DNA from: Corynebacterium resistens DSM 45100
GTDB lineage: Bacteria > Actinomycetota > Actinomycetes > Mycobacteriales > Mycobacteriaceae
Direction of reading: 5' to 3'
Assembly: GCF_000177535.2 (NCBI RefSeq)
Contig: NC_015673.1
Location: 1,550,001-1,614,000 of the forward strand
DNA: 64,000 nucleotides
Both the position numbers and the translations under genes were made by a program. The notes below the pieces were generated by a model. It saw nothing but the letters and a program-made list of their open reading frames with translations, was not told the origin of the DNA and made no database searches. Shown piece after piece: positions 1-10,500 of this stretch (within the stretch, counting starts at the first letter, position 1; each line of letters starts with the position of its first letter).

Positions 1-587
<587 letters not shown>

Positions 588-640
588 AAAAAAATAACCA
601 CACCCTCCCCGCCCAAAAAATGGAGCAGAGAGGGTGCGGT
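588..640 (-). terminator. Intrinsic terminator downstream of rpsP
   Basis: On the minus strand an 11-bp stem (ACCGCACCCTC pairing with GAGGGTGTGGT, one G-U pair) with a 22-nt loop is followed within two bases by a run of seven T (plus-strand A run at 588-594). It lies about 50 bases after the rpsP stop codon and is a typical Rho-independent terminator. Confidence 0.85.
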
Positions 641-688
641 GAAAAGAAAAAGAGAAAGGTGCAGGCTCCGGAGAGCTAGCCAGCAGAA

Positions 689-1198
689 TTACTCTGCGGA
701 CTCCTCGGACTTCTCTTCGGAAGCCTCGTCAGCCTCAGCCTCAGCCTCCTTAGCAGCAGCTTCTTCGGCAGCCTTAGCTTCCTCTGCAGCCTTAGCCTCG
801 GCTTCTTCCTTAGCCTTGCGCTTCTTCTCGGTGATAGCCTCAGCGGTTGGGCCGTCTGCAGCCTCAGCCAGAGCCTCGTTGAACAGATCCAGCTTGGACT
901 TCTTCTCAGGCTGTGGCTTCAGGGTGCCCTCAGCACCCTCGATGCCCTTGAACTTCTGCCAGTCGCCGGTCACCTTCAGCAGAGCCAGAACAGGCTCGGT
1001 TGGCTGTGCACCAACACCCAGCCAGTACTGCACGCGCTCAGAATCGATACGAATGACAGATGGTTCGTAGGCTGGCTGGTAGATGCCCAGGTTCTCGATA
1101 GCCTTGCCGGAACGGCGGGTACGAGCATCAGCAACAACAACACGGTACTCAGGCGTACGGATCTTACCCATACGCTGCAGCTTGATCTTAACGGCCAT
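689..1198 (-). CDS. rpsP: 30S ribosomal protein S16 with long acidic tail
   Basis: A 169-residue protein starting [19 protein letters not shown], the canonical S16 start; the open frame upstream of this ATG is not protein-like. The first ~85 residues are the S16 fold that binds 16S rRNA in the small subunit. The remaining ~80 residues are Ala/Glu/Lys-rich and low in complexity, ending in a Glu/Ser-rich tail. A tail of this kind is known in actinobacterial S16 proteins and is not a sign of fusion. An intrinsic terminator follows. The usual partners rimM, trmD and rplS are not adjacent. Confidence 0.97.
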   Translation of the reverse strand: MAVKIKLQRMGKIRTPEYRVVVADARTRRSGKAIENLGIYQPAYEPSVIRIDSERVQYWLGVGAQPTEPVLALLKVTGDWQKFKGIEGAEGTLKPQPEKKSKLDLFNEALAEAADGPTAEAITEKKRKAKEEAEAKAAEEAKAAEEAAAKEAEAEADEASEEKSEESAE

Positions 1199-1406
1199 GG
1201 TTGGCTCCTTTACTTGGTCACTGGGCAGTTCAGACACCCGCGCGCTTATCGCACGAGCCGGTTCAACCCTTGATGTTTTACCTGCGCGTGACCACCGGTC
1301 GACCGGAGTCGGGTGCGGTGTTACGCAGACAACCTCAGACAGTTTACGCGAGCGACGGCAAGTAACAAAGTCGCGCCCCCTCGCGCCTCTAAGTACCCTC
1401 GGCAAC

Positions 1407-2780
1407 ATGGCAAGTTCTCCCGACTCCCCCGGCTCTCCCAGCTCCCCCAGCGCTCCCGGCACACAGTCGTTGCATGCCAGCAGCTTCGCTACTCAGGTAC
1501 CCGAACTTGCTCAACCATGGCGCTCGGCTTCTTTTCCCGACGCCACGTTGGCCATAACCAACGACGACCTTCGCAACGAAGTTCCCGTGCAGGATTGGGA
1601 CCTCGCAGAAGGCATGGAAGGGTGGGCCACCGCGTATTCGGGCCATCAGTTTGGGCACTTTAACCCAGTGCTCGGTGACGGACGCGCACTACTGCTAGGT
1701 GAAACCACCAACGGGCGTGAGGTGCAATTGAAAGGTTCGGGCCCCACCCCGTTTTCTCGCGGTGGTGACGGCTTCGGCACCTTGGGGTCGATGCTTCGCG
1801 AATACATCGTCAGCGAAATCATGCACTACGCGGGGATTCCCACCACGCGCATTGCTGCCGTTTTCCGCACGGGCACTGAAATCCTTCGCAACGGCAGGCC
1901 CGAACCAGGAGGAATCGCGGTACGCGTTGCAAGCTCACACGTAAGGGTGGGAACTTTCCAATTCAGCCGATTACTTGATGAGCACGAAAGTGGTAAGCAG
2001 CAGAAAGATAAGGGGAAGGCAACCGATCCAGTCCTACCTCGATTGGTGAACTATGTGCTGCGCACTATTGTTACAGATTCTTCAATCACGGATTCCTCAA
2101 GCACAGCTTCCTCAATCGCGGAACTTTCTGGGCCTGCAAGCATCATCACTCACGCCGTGCGCACTCAGGCTTCCCTGGTCGCTTCCTGGATGAAGGTTGG
2201 GTTCGTACACGGGGTAATGAACACGGACAATATGTCCTTGGCGGGTGAAACCATTGATTACGGGCCATGTGCGTTCGTAGACAACTTCGACCCGGCCGCA
2301 AAGTTCAGCAGTATCGACACTGCAGGCCGCTATGCCTTTGGCCAGCAGCCCACCATCGCCATGTGGAATATCGCACGACTGGCGGAGGCTTTATGCGGAA
2401 CGGACCTGAGCCTAGGCACTAAAACGAGCAATACCGATGCCCCAATTACCGATGTACTAACTGTGGACGAAGCCGCCGAGATTCTTCACACTTTTCCCAA
2501 ACTCTACGAAGAAGCTCTCGCAAGGGAATTTGGTGGACCTTTACCCGCTGAGGGCGAAGATTTAAGGCAGTGGTGGAAGGAAGCCGGCTCCGCGCGAAAC
2601 GATTATCTAGAGTTGGCGATCCCGCGGAACTTTGAAATTGAGCAGGCCATCGAAGCCGCCGCTGCTGGGGATGTGAGTGTGGGTGCGGAGCTGGTGGCGT
2701 CGATAAGAGAGAAGAAATGGCAAGACCCCGGCCCTCCAGCAGAGGACGCGGGGCCGTACGTGACGTACTGCGGAACTTGA
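1407..2780 (+). CDS. selO: SelO-family protein adenylyltransferase, short form
   Basis: A 457-residue protein matching the SelO (YdiU/UPF0061) pseudokinase family, which transfers AMP from ATP to proteins. Visible motifs in order are YSGHQFG with [11 protein letters not shown], the glycine-rich [14 protein letters not shown] loop, the [10 protein letters not shown] catalytic-loop region, the [13 protein letters not shown] metal region, and a C-terminal CGT in which Cys takes the place of the eukaryotic selenocysteine. The stretch between [13 protein letters not shown] and PRNFEIEQ is much shorter than in Escherichia coli SelO, so an internal segment seems missing. The start (ATG at 1407) is chosen because upstream codons look non-coding. 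No strong ribosome site is visible there, so the exact start is uncertain. Confidence 0.88.
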   Translation: MASSPDSPGSPSSPSAPGTQSLHASSFATQVPELAQPWRSASFPDATLAITNDDLRNEVPVQDWDLAEGMEGWATAYSGHQFGHFNPVLGDGRALLLGETTNGREVQLKGSGPTPFSRGGDGFGTLGSMLREYIVSEIMHYAGIPTTRIAAVFRTGTEILRNGRPEPGGIAVRVASSHVRVGTFQFSRLLDEHESGKQQKDKGKATDPVLPRLVNYVLRTIVTDSSITDSSSTASSIAELSGPASIITHAVRTQASLVASWMKVGFVHGVMNTDNMSLAGETIDYGPCAFVDNFDPAAKFSSIDTAGRYAFGQQPTIAMWNIARLAEALCGTDLSLGTKTSNTDAPITDVLTVDEAAEILHTFPKLYEEALAREFGGPLPAEGEDLRQWWKEAGSARNDYLELAIPRNFEIEQAIEAAAAGDVSVGAELVASIREKKWQDPGPPAEDAGPYVTYCGT

Positions 2781-2807
2781 GAAACTAAACGAAGTAGTGT
2801 CTTAAGG

Positions 2808-4391
2808 CTACTTACCCTTCGGGAATTTCATCTTGGACAGATCGATGTTCTCGAAACCGGGTGGTAGCTGCTCTTGCATTTTTTCGAGCTCCGCCATCGA
2901 AGGCATGCCACCGCCCATTCCGGGCATACCCGGCATGTTTGGCATTCCTGGCATCCCCTGTGGCCCGCGGCGCATATTGCGATTCTTGCCCTTTTTGCCT
3001 TTCTTGCCCTTGCGGTGGTTCTTGACCTTCTTCGTCGCGGAGCGACCGCCCATACCGAACTGGCCGGCCATTTTGCCCATCATCTTCTTTGCTTCGAAGA
3101 AGCGCTCGACCAGCTGGTTGACCTCTGCCACACTTACACCCGAGCCGTTAGCGATGCGCTTGCGACGGGAAGCGTTGAGGATCTTGGGGTCTTGACGCTC
3201 GCCTGGGGTCATGCCTCGAATGATCGCTTGGATGCGGTCTAACTGTTTTTCATCGACCATGTCCGCCATCTGGGACATTTGTGATCCACCGGGAAGCATC
3301 TTAAGGATGTTGCCCAATGGTCCCATCTTGCGGATCATCATCATCTGTTCGAGGAAGTCCTCGAGGGTGAGTTCGCCGGAGGCCATGCGCTCGGCGGAAG
3401 TCATGGCCTTTTCCTGATCCATGACTTGTTCGGCCTGCTCGATCAAGGTGAGTACGTCACCCATACCGAGGATGCGGTTGGCCATGCGATCCGGGTGGAA
3501 GATGTCGAAATCTTCGAGCTTCTCGCCTGTGGAGGCGTACAGAATCGGCTTGCCTGTGACCTCACGAATGGAGAGGGCGGCACCACCGCGGGCGTCGCCG
3601 TCCAGCTTGGTGAGGACAACACCGGTGAAGTCCACGCCATCGCGGAATGCCTCTGCTGTGGTGACAGCATCCTGACCGATCATGGCATCGATGACGAAGA
3701 GGACTTCATCTGGTTCAACAGCATCACGGATGTCGCGGGCCTGCTTCATCAGCACTTCATCAATGCCCAAGCGACCTGCGGTATCGATAATGACGATGTC
3801 ATGCTGTGTACGGTAGGCCTCTTCCACACCACGCTGCGCAACCTCGATTGGGTCGCCCTTGCTAGTGCCCATCTCGTGATCGTGCGAATCGAGGCTCGTG
3901 CCCGGTTCAGGGGCAAACACAGGCACGCCTGCACGTTCACCGACGATCTGAAGCTGTTGGACGGCCCCAGGGCGCTGCAGGTCACAGGCCACCAGCATCG
4001 GGGTGTGGCCCTGTTTAACCAAGTGCTTGGAAAGCTTACCCGCCAGAGTTGTCTTACCCGCACCTTGCAAACCGGCAAGCATGATGATTGTCGGCGGGTG
4101 CTTCGCGAGGTTCAATCGGCGGGTTTCGCCACCGAGGATTTGTTGCAGCTCCTCGTTGACAATCTTGATGACCTGCTGCGCAGGGTTGAGCGCCTCGGAT
4201 ACGGCTGCGCCCCGTGCGCGCTCCTTGACCCGATTGATGAACCCACGCACGACGGGAAGAGAGACATCGGCTTCCAATAGCGCGAGGCGGATCTCGCGAG
4301 CGGTAGCGTTGATGTCCTCTTCGGTCAGGCGGCCTTTACCCCGCAGGCCCTTGAGGGCGCCGGTAAGGCGATCAGAAAGCGACTCAAACAC
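2808..4391 (-). CDS. ffh: Signal recognition particle protein Ffh
   Basis: A 527-residue GTPase that binds 4.5S RNA and hydrophobic signal sequences and delivers ribosomes to FtsY. The N domain (about 1-90) is followed by the G domain with P-loop GLQGAGKTT (107-115), DTAGRLG and TKLDGDARGG. The methionine-rich M domain includes LEDFLEQM and the RNA-binding RRKRIANGSG. The C-terminus adds a Lys-rich stretch and repeated Gly-Met-Pro units, as often seen in actinobacteria. It is convergent with selO. Its receptor gene ftsY lies about 1.6 kb upstream, on the other side of amtB. Confidence 0.98.
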   Translation of the reverse strand: MFESLSDRLTGALKGLRGKGRLTEEDINATAREIRLALLEADVSLPVVRGFINRVKERARGAAVSEALNPAQQVIKIVNEELQQILGGETRRLNLAKHPPTIIMLAGLQGAGKTTLAGKLSKHLVKQGHTPMLVACDLQRPGAVQQLQIVGERAGVPVFAPEPGTSLDSHDHEMGTSKGDPIEVAQRGVEEAYRTQHDIVIIDTAGRLGIDEVLMKQARDIRDAVEPDEVLFVIDAMIGQDAVTTAEAFRDGVDFTGVVLTKLDGDARGGAALSIREVTGKPILYASTGEKLEDFDIFHPDRMANRILGMGDVLTLIEQAEQVMDQEKAMTSAERMASGELTLEDFLEQMMMIRKMGPLGNILKMLPGGSQMSQMADMVDEKQLDRIQAIIRGMTPGERQDPKILNASRRKRIANGSGVSVAEVNQLVERFFEAKKMMGKMAGQFGMGGRSATKKVKNHRKGKKGKKGKNRNMRRGPQGMPGMPNMPGMPGMGGGMPSMAELEKMQEQLPPGFENIDLSKMKFPKGK

Positions 4392-4508
4392 GCTAGTCGT
4401 TGCTCCCTTAGATTTTCGTGGGTGGTCAGAAAATGAATCTCTCCCACTTTAGCGCGGGTGGTGCAACTTTCCTCAACCACGGTGGTTCTAGTGCAATCCA
4501 CGGCAGTT

Positions 4509-5873
4509 CTAACGCTGTGGTTCATCCTCCAACAGCGAGTGCTTCGTGTCCGGATCCTCGTCGAGTTCATAGTGGTAGGCCGTTTCACCGTGGTGGCTGG
4601 AATCGATTCCCATATCTTCTTCCGACTTGGAGATCCTCCACCCCATGGTCACTTTCAAAGCCAGGCCAATGCTGCTCGTCACAACTCCACAGTAAAGAGC
4701 AGCGGCTAGCGCAATCACAATTTGGATTACCACCAGCTTCAACCCATCCGCACCACCACCGGTGAGCAGACCTCGGTGAGTGGCAAACAAGCCGCAAGCA
4801 ATAGTGCCCCACGTACCTGCGACCAAGTGCAGGCCGACAACGTCTAGGGAGTCGTCGAACTTGAAACGGAACTTCAAACCCACACCAACCGCAGCGAGGC
4901 AACCACCGATGAGACCAGCGATCAGGGAGGTCAGCGGAGTGAAGTCACCGGCGGCGGGAGTGATGGTAACCAAACCTGCGACCACACCGGAAGCCGCCCC
5001 TAGGGAGGTGACGCGCCCGTCGCGAATACGCTCAACAACAATCCACCCCAGCATCGCTGCACACGTGGCAGCCGTCGTATTGATCCACGCCAAGCCAGCC
5101 AGACCGCCTGAGGAAAAAGCCGAACCACTGTTGAAACCGAACCATCCGAACCACAGCAGTGCCGCGCCCAACATCACCAGTGGCATGTTGTGAGGGCGGT
5201 CAGGCTGCTTCATGAACGTAGCGGACTTACCGATGATCAAGGCAAGCACGAGCCCTGCCACACCAGCGTTAATGTGCACGACGGTGCCGCCTGCAAAGTC
5301 AATGGGAGCGATCGCGGCCACCTTCTGCCCTTCCTCAGTCACGGTGCCGAAGATCCTTCCGGCCAAACCATCTGCTGAATTACTCAACAGGCCCCCACCC
5401 CAGACCATGTGTGCCATTGGGAAATATGCCACTGTCACCCATAGACCGCTGAAAACCAACCACGTACGAATCTTCACGCGATTGGCAAGGGAGCCTGAAA
5501 TGATGGCCACCGCGATCATCGCGAAAGTGATTTGGAAACAGATATCAATCACGTTCGCGTAACCGTGATCCCCGATCACGTACCCACCGGCGGAATCCAC
5601 GATGGCGCTGCTCAAACCAAAGAATTCCAAGGGATTGGCAACAAGCCCTCCCCACGACTCACTGCCGTAGGACATCGACCATCCCCACAGGATGTAGCAA
5701 ACACCCACCACGGCCATCGACGCGAAAGACATCAGCATCATGTTGATGGCTGATTTCTGCCGAGACATACCCCCGTAAAACAAAGCCAGCGCTGGTGTCA
5801 TCAACAAAACCAGCGCTGCGCTTATCAACATCCATGCGGCGTTTCCGGTTGCCGCTACTTGTTCCGGAGTCAT
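4509..5873 (-). CDS. amtB: Ammonium transporter, Amt family
   Basis: A 454-residue integral membrane protein with about 11 membrane segments. Amt hallmarks are visible: ALALFYGG in the first helix, FAGGTVVHINAGVAGL with the first pore histidine, LWFGWFGFNSGSA, and DVVGLHLVAGTWG with the second pore histidine. It conducts ammonium across the inner membrane. The ATG at 5873 follows GGAGGAGATCAA, an excellent ribosome site, so the 15 extra upstream codons are not used. The C-terminal tail is cytoplasmic and rich in acidic residues and His, and could contact a PII protein; no glnK follows here, since the next gene is ffh. Confidence 0.96.
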   Translation of the reverse strand: MTPEQVAATGNAAWMLISAALVLLMTPALALFYGGMSRQKSAINMMLMSFASMAVVGVCYILWGWSMSYGSESWGGLVANPLEFFGLSSAIVDSAGGYVIGDHGYANVIDICFQITFAMIAVAIISGSLANRVKIRTWLVFSGLWVTVAYFPMAHMVWGGGLLSNSADGLAGRIFGTVTEEGQKVAAIAPIDFAGGTVVHINAGVAGLVLALIIGKSATFMKQPDRPHNMPLVMLGAALLWFGWFGFNSGSAFSSGGLAGLAWINTTAATCAAMLGWIVVERIRDGRVTSLGAASGVVAGLVTITPAAGDFTPLTSLIAGLIGGCLAAVGVGLKFRFKFDDSLDVVGLHLVAGTWGTIACGLFATHRGLLTGGGADGLKLVVIQIVIALAAALYCGVVTSSIGLALKVTMGWRISKSEEDMGIDSSHHGETAYHYELDEDPDTKHSLLEDEPQR

Positions 5874-5901
5874 TTGATCTCCTCCAACCAATCGTCTGCA
5901 A

Positions 5902-5932
5902 TTTACCGACGCCCCCAAGTGTTGTCGGCAAA
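5902..5932 (-). promoter_or_regulatory. Inverted repeat in the amtB leader
   Basis: On the minus strand TTTGCCGAC and GTCGGTAAA form a 9-bp dyad (one G-U pair) around 13 bases, 28 bases before the amtB start codon. It could be an operator or an mRNA stem. It does not match the AmtR box I know (CTAT-N6-ATAG), so its role is open. Confidence 0.35.
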
Positions 5933-6033
5933 TGTTTCACGGTTGGTCAACGGGAGTTTCGACTTCGTGAATTAAATGGATCTCCCTGTTTCGGTGGTGT
6001 TTCTAGATAACACCGGTATTAACCGAGCCAGCA

Positions 6034-7503
6034 CTAACCCAGTAGCGCGTCCACGAAACTCTCAACTTCGAAAGGCGCGAGATCGTCGGCACCTTCGCCG
6101 AGCCCAACGAGTTTGACGGGCACACCGAGTTCTTCCTGAACCTGGAAGACGATGCCGCCCTTGGCCGTGCCATCGAGCTTGGTGAGGACAACACCGGTGA
6201 TATCCACCACCTCGCGGAAAACACGAGCCTGCATGAGGCCGTTTTGGCCCACCGTGGCGTCAAGAACCAAAAGAACCTCGTCTACCTTGGCCTTCTTCTC
6301 TACGACGCGCTTAACCTTGCCGAGCTGATCCATCAGCCCCACCGAGGTGTGAAGGCGACCTGCGGTATCAATGACCACGACATCTACGCCGTCCTCGGTA
6401 CCCTTGGCGACTGCATCGAAAGCAACGGAGGCCGGATCCGCGCCTTCCTTGCCGCGGACGGTTTCCGCGCCCACGCGGCGCCCCCAGGTTTCCAGTTGAT
6501 CGGCAGCGGCGGCACGGAAGGTATCGGCGGCGCCGAGAAGGACCTTGTGGTCCATGCCGACGAGAACACGTGAGAGCTTGCCTGTGGTCGTGGTCTTGCC
6601 GGTGCCGTTAACGCCGACGACCATAATCACGGCCGGCTTGCCGTCGTATGGCATGGCCTTGATGGAGCGGTCGAGCTCGGGTTTACAAGCATCAATGAGA
6701 GCTGCTCGCAACATCGCGCGCGCTTCAGCTTCGCTGGAGACGCCATTGATGGCGATGCGCTCGCGGAGGTCCTCCACGACGGCGAGGGTGGTTTTGGTGC
6801 CGAGGTCCGCCATGAGGAGGGTGTCCTCGATTTCCTCCCAGGCATCCTCATCGAGGTCGCCAGCGGAAAGGATGCCCAGCACTCCACGGCCGATGACATT
6901 TTGGGACTTGGACATGCGGCCGCGGAGCTTACCGAGGCGGCCTTGGACAGGGGCGATGTCGTCCGTCTTAGTTGGAGCCGGCTCGGGGGTTGGTTCAGGG
7001 GTTGGTTCAGACTCGGCAGATTCCTCGACAGGAGTGGCGACCGGCGTGGCTTCTGCGGGCTGCTCGGGCTTAACGGGCGCCTCTGGTTTAACCGGCTCGG
7101 CCTTCTCTGGAGCCGGAGCTGCAGGCTCAGCTGAAACCTCATGCTCTGGCTTTTGCTCAACCTCAGGCTCTTGTTTAGCCCCTGGTGCTTGCTCAACCTC
7201 AGGCTCTTGCTTGACCTCTGGCTTCGGTTCAGCTTTGGGTGCCGGCTTAACATCCTGCTTCGGCGCAGGCTTTTCCACCGGTTCCGCGACCTTCGCCGCC
7301 GATCCCCCACCAGCGGTGAAATTGAACCCACCTTGCGCCTGGTAATTACCGCTATCGGGCTTCTTCTGCTCGATCTCCTCTTTCTTTTCGAAGGAAATCT
7401 GCTTGGACTTACGGCGCTTTAAACCGAGCGCGATAATGATGGCCGCGATGACGACAAGCGCCACCACGCCAATAAGGATCCACACAAGAATTGAACTATT
7501 CAT
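6034..7503 (-). CDS. ftsY: Signal recognition particle receptor FtsY
   Basis: A 489-residue SRP GTPase. It begins with a membrane helix (about residues 5-27) followed by basic residues. A long Pro/Glu/Lys-rich linker covers about 30-175, and the NG domain has P-loop GVNGTGKTTTTGKLS, the DTAGRLHT motif and TKLDGTAKGG. It docks the Ffh-ribosome complex at the membrane. The first in-frame ATG with a membrane anchor is at 7503; the 13 codons upstream look non-coding and no strong ribosome site is visible. The anchor matches the transmembrane FtsY known from actinobacteria. The linker consists of near-repeats such as KPEPKQEPEVEQ. Confidence 0.96.
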   Translation of the reverse strand: MNSSILVWILIGVVALVVIAAIIIALGLKRRKSKQISFEKKEEIEQKKPDSGNYQAQGGFNFTAGGGSAAKVAEPVEKPAPKQDVKPAPKAEPKPEVKQEPEVEQAPGAKQEPEVEQKPEHEVSAEPAAPAPEKAEPVKPEAPVKPEQPAEATPVATPVEESAESEPTPEPTPEPAPTKTDDIAPVQGRLGKLRGRMSKSQNVIGRGVLGILSAGDLDEDAWEEIEDTLLMADLGTKTTLAVVEDLRERIAINGVSSEAEARAMLRAALIDACKPELDRSIKAMPYDGKPAVIMVVGVNGTGKTTTTGKLSRVLVGMDHKVLLGAADTFRAAAADQLETWGRRVGAETVRGKEGADPASVAFDAVAKGTEDGVDVVVIDTAGRLHTSVGLMDQLGKVKRVVEKKAKVDEVLLVLDATVGQNGLMQARVFREVVDITGVVLTKLDGTAKGGIVFQVQEELGVPVKLVGLGEGADDLAPFEVESFVDALLG

Positions 7504-7554
7504 AGCTACCAGTGTTTCAGAACTTGTGTGGATGCGCTGCAAGTAGGTCCGCGA

Positions 7555-10500
7555 CTAGTCCCCAACCTGTGGACCAAAGATACCCAGAACCATGGCATCA
7601 GCGGAAACGATGTCACCGGTCACAAGATCCGGAACCAATCGCGCCATGTCCGCCCATCCCGCGTAGGCCTGCGGCAACTGTCCCAGCGAACTGAGGTGAC
7701 CATGAGCATGCATGCGTGTTGCCAAGGCGAAGATCATGCTCACCACCGGTGCGAGCGCCCAACGGTTAGCCGGAGTATCCGTATCCACTCCCGACAATCG
7801 ATCAAAGCGCACACGCGCGGACAAGTACAGCTGCCGGTTGGCAGACTTCACGCGGCGTAGCACTGCCACAGCCGTCTTCATCAGCTGCGGGTCACCCAGC
7901 AGATCGGAAAGCTCTTGGCGCTTCTTGAACGTCTCAAACACCGCAATCAAACGACTATTCTCCTCGCTCAGCGCACCCGGCACTACCCCAGCACCACCGA
8001 AGAACATATCCAACACAGCCTTCTGCTGCACTGGGTCCATGTGCGCGATCTGCACCGTTGTGTTATCGATACATGCCGTATCCAACGAGACGTCACGACC
8101 AGTTTCCACCGTCTGAACCAGCGGGGCTCCAGCAACATCGCCCAGCTCAGCGCGCAACTTGCGCGCCTCCACCAATTCATCATCTATACGCGATAACTCA
8201 TCGAGGATTTCCAGCGCCGCAATCCACGGGGTATCACCGTGGCGATCCACGTCGCTGTGGGCCTGTGCGCCCTCGCCCCCTGCCATCGGAGTATGTACCA
8301 GACCCGATGCAATGAACTGCGCCGGCCGGTCGCTCGCGGGCACCAACGAACGCGACATCTCACCAATTGATGCGCGCGGATCGTGTGTCAGCGCTTCACG
8401 CAGCTTATCCATCACCGCGAAGCGCCCCGCCAGCCATCCAGCCTGCACATCCCAGAGGGTCGACAACACGGAAGAATCCGTCGGGATTTCTTCACGCTCC
8501 CCTGCTAAAAAGGCGGAAAGCTGAGCCCACGGGGAGTCGGCGTCATCCCCAGCAAAGAAACCAGGTGCCTCCACCTTGACCGAACGCTCCCCCGCCACCA
8601 CAGGCGGACGCAGGTGGCTAAAGCGATCCTGGTGGAAAAGCTGCACGCTTAGCGGGCCGGCCTCCACGAGGTCTTCCGGCAAAGCGCCACCGCAATCAAC
8701 AAATCGAGCGGATTCCCATGGCGCCGTCAGCGGCCACACCCACGCACCCATGGTGTCCAGCTGACCGGGCATTTCACTGTTGACCTGCAGTCGACCCTCT
8801 TCGATTTCGACGCCCCACTGGCCATCCGAAACCACGTTGGCTAGGCGAACGCTCACTCGACGGGCGGCGATGGGATCAACGAACTCGAACTCGAAGCTAC
8901 CTTGGGTGAGCAAGCCGATGCTGCTCGCGACTGTGGCGAGATCAACGAACCAGGTGACTTCATCGACCGTGGTCAGCGCCAACGTGCGCACAGGATTACC
9001 GTGGCGATCGCGAATCACGAACCGTGGATCCTCCATAGGCGCGCCGGGGCGCACCCGAAAGCGCGAATCCGTATTCAGCCATGCCGCGGCAATTTGAATG
9101 GGTTCGGTGCGCCACATCGGATCCTCACCATGCATAGTCAGCTGGTAGCGGATCCAAGGCGGGCGAACGACAACAGGTAGGGCATCACCGGCATCGGTTT
9201 CCACGGAAACCAGCGTGTAGCTTTGCTCTGCACCTAATGTGATTGGTTTAACGCGCAAGAAGGGCTTTTCCCCTGGTAGCAAACGCACCGTCGCGGGGCT
9301 CAAACCACCACGCATCGGCAGGCGAGTCTGGGAACTGGGCCCTTCGATCTCGACCTCAACATCCATACCCTCTACCAGCGCGTATTCGTGCCGGAAAGAC
9401 TCATTACGGGGGCCTCGCAGGCGCACCAAGTATTCGCCCACCCACGGTGAATCGTAGGCTTCAGGGTCAAACACATCGAACGCGCCACCTTCGGCGGGCA
9501 CCTCTAGGGGCTGCTCTTCGGACACCTCTTCGCCCACTTCACCCGGGCCAGCGTAGGCGGAGACGGAGAGGAACCATTCCTCAGTCGCTCCGGAAACTGT
9601 GGGTGGGAATTCCACCATCAAGCTCATTGAGTGGATCGCTTTATCCGCCAAGGTGCGCACCGCGGGTAGTGCTTCATCCGGTTCAATGAAGCGCACCCGC
9701 TGACGTGGGTCAACGGCCCGCACACCAAGCATGGAAGGTTGCGGTTCCCCGGGACGTTCCAAATGCAGCGCTAGAGCCTCGGAGAGGTCCAGTTCGCGAA
9801 TCACCCAACCCGCCCACGTCTTCATGCCCTGTTCAGAAAGCACCGGTACGATCTCATTACGGATCGGATCCTTGGCAACCGAATCCTGCGGGCACACCAC
9901 ATAAACCTCACTGTGGTGCAAGCACACGTGGTCCGAAACATCGTGACCGCGCAGGGTAAAAACCAACACGGGATCGGTTGCAGAGTTCACCAACGGTAAG
10001 TGCCAGTGGTGATCGCTGGCTTTGCTACGCACACGGACTTCGCGCAATGGGTTGCGAACAGGCACATCCACGACTTCCGATTCCACGCGCGCTGGATTAT
10101 CGCTGCGCATCGCACGGAACGCACCCGGCCGACCATCGAAGTCCACGCGCCAACGAATCTCCGCGCCATCTTCTTCCGCCAAAGGCTGTGCGGGCAGTCG
10201 CAGAACTACGCGCTTGCGCTCAACATCAAGGTGGAATCGCGGTTGGTCTTCTTTTCGTGCGACGCCCACACTGTGCCGCCGCGCCAGTGTGCCAGCAGGA
10301 CGTTCGCGCAGTTCCTCAACGACATCCTCCCGGATCAGCGCCGGGAACTCCTCGGCCCCTTCGACTTCCTCAGCCTGAAGTGCATATTCCCAGCCGTCGG
10401 GGTTGTCCGCCGCGTATCGCACAGTCGCCACGATTGGACGCAGCAGCGTGGCAGCTGTCTCGGGTAATGTCTGGCACAACGGACCAACCTGACGTGGCTG

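Noticed and set aside
639..1070. Plus-strand 143-codon Ser/Ala-rich open frame
   Set aside because: It is the opposite strand of the low-complexity tail of rpsP.
3426..4280. Plus-strand 284-codon frame opposite ffh
   Set aside because: Ffh on the minus strand is unmistakable along this whole stretch; the plus-strand frame is a by-product of its codon use.
5902..6000. AmtR operator for amtB
   Set aside because: No CTAT-N6-ATAG-like site was found; only an unrelated inverted repeat, reported as such.
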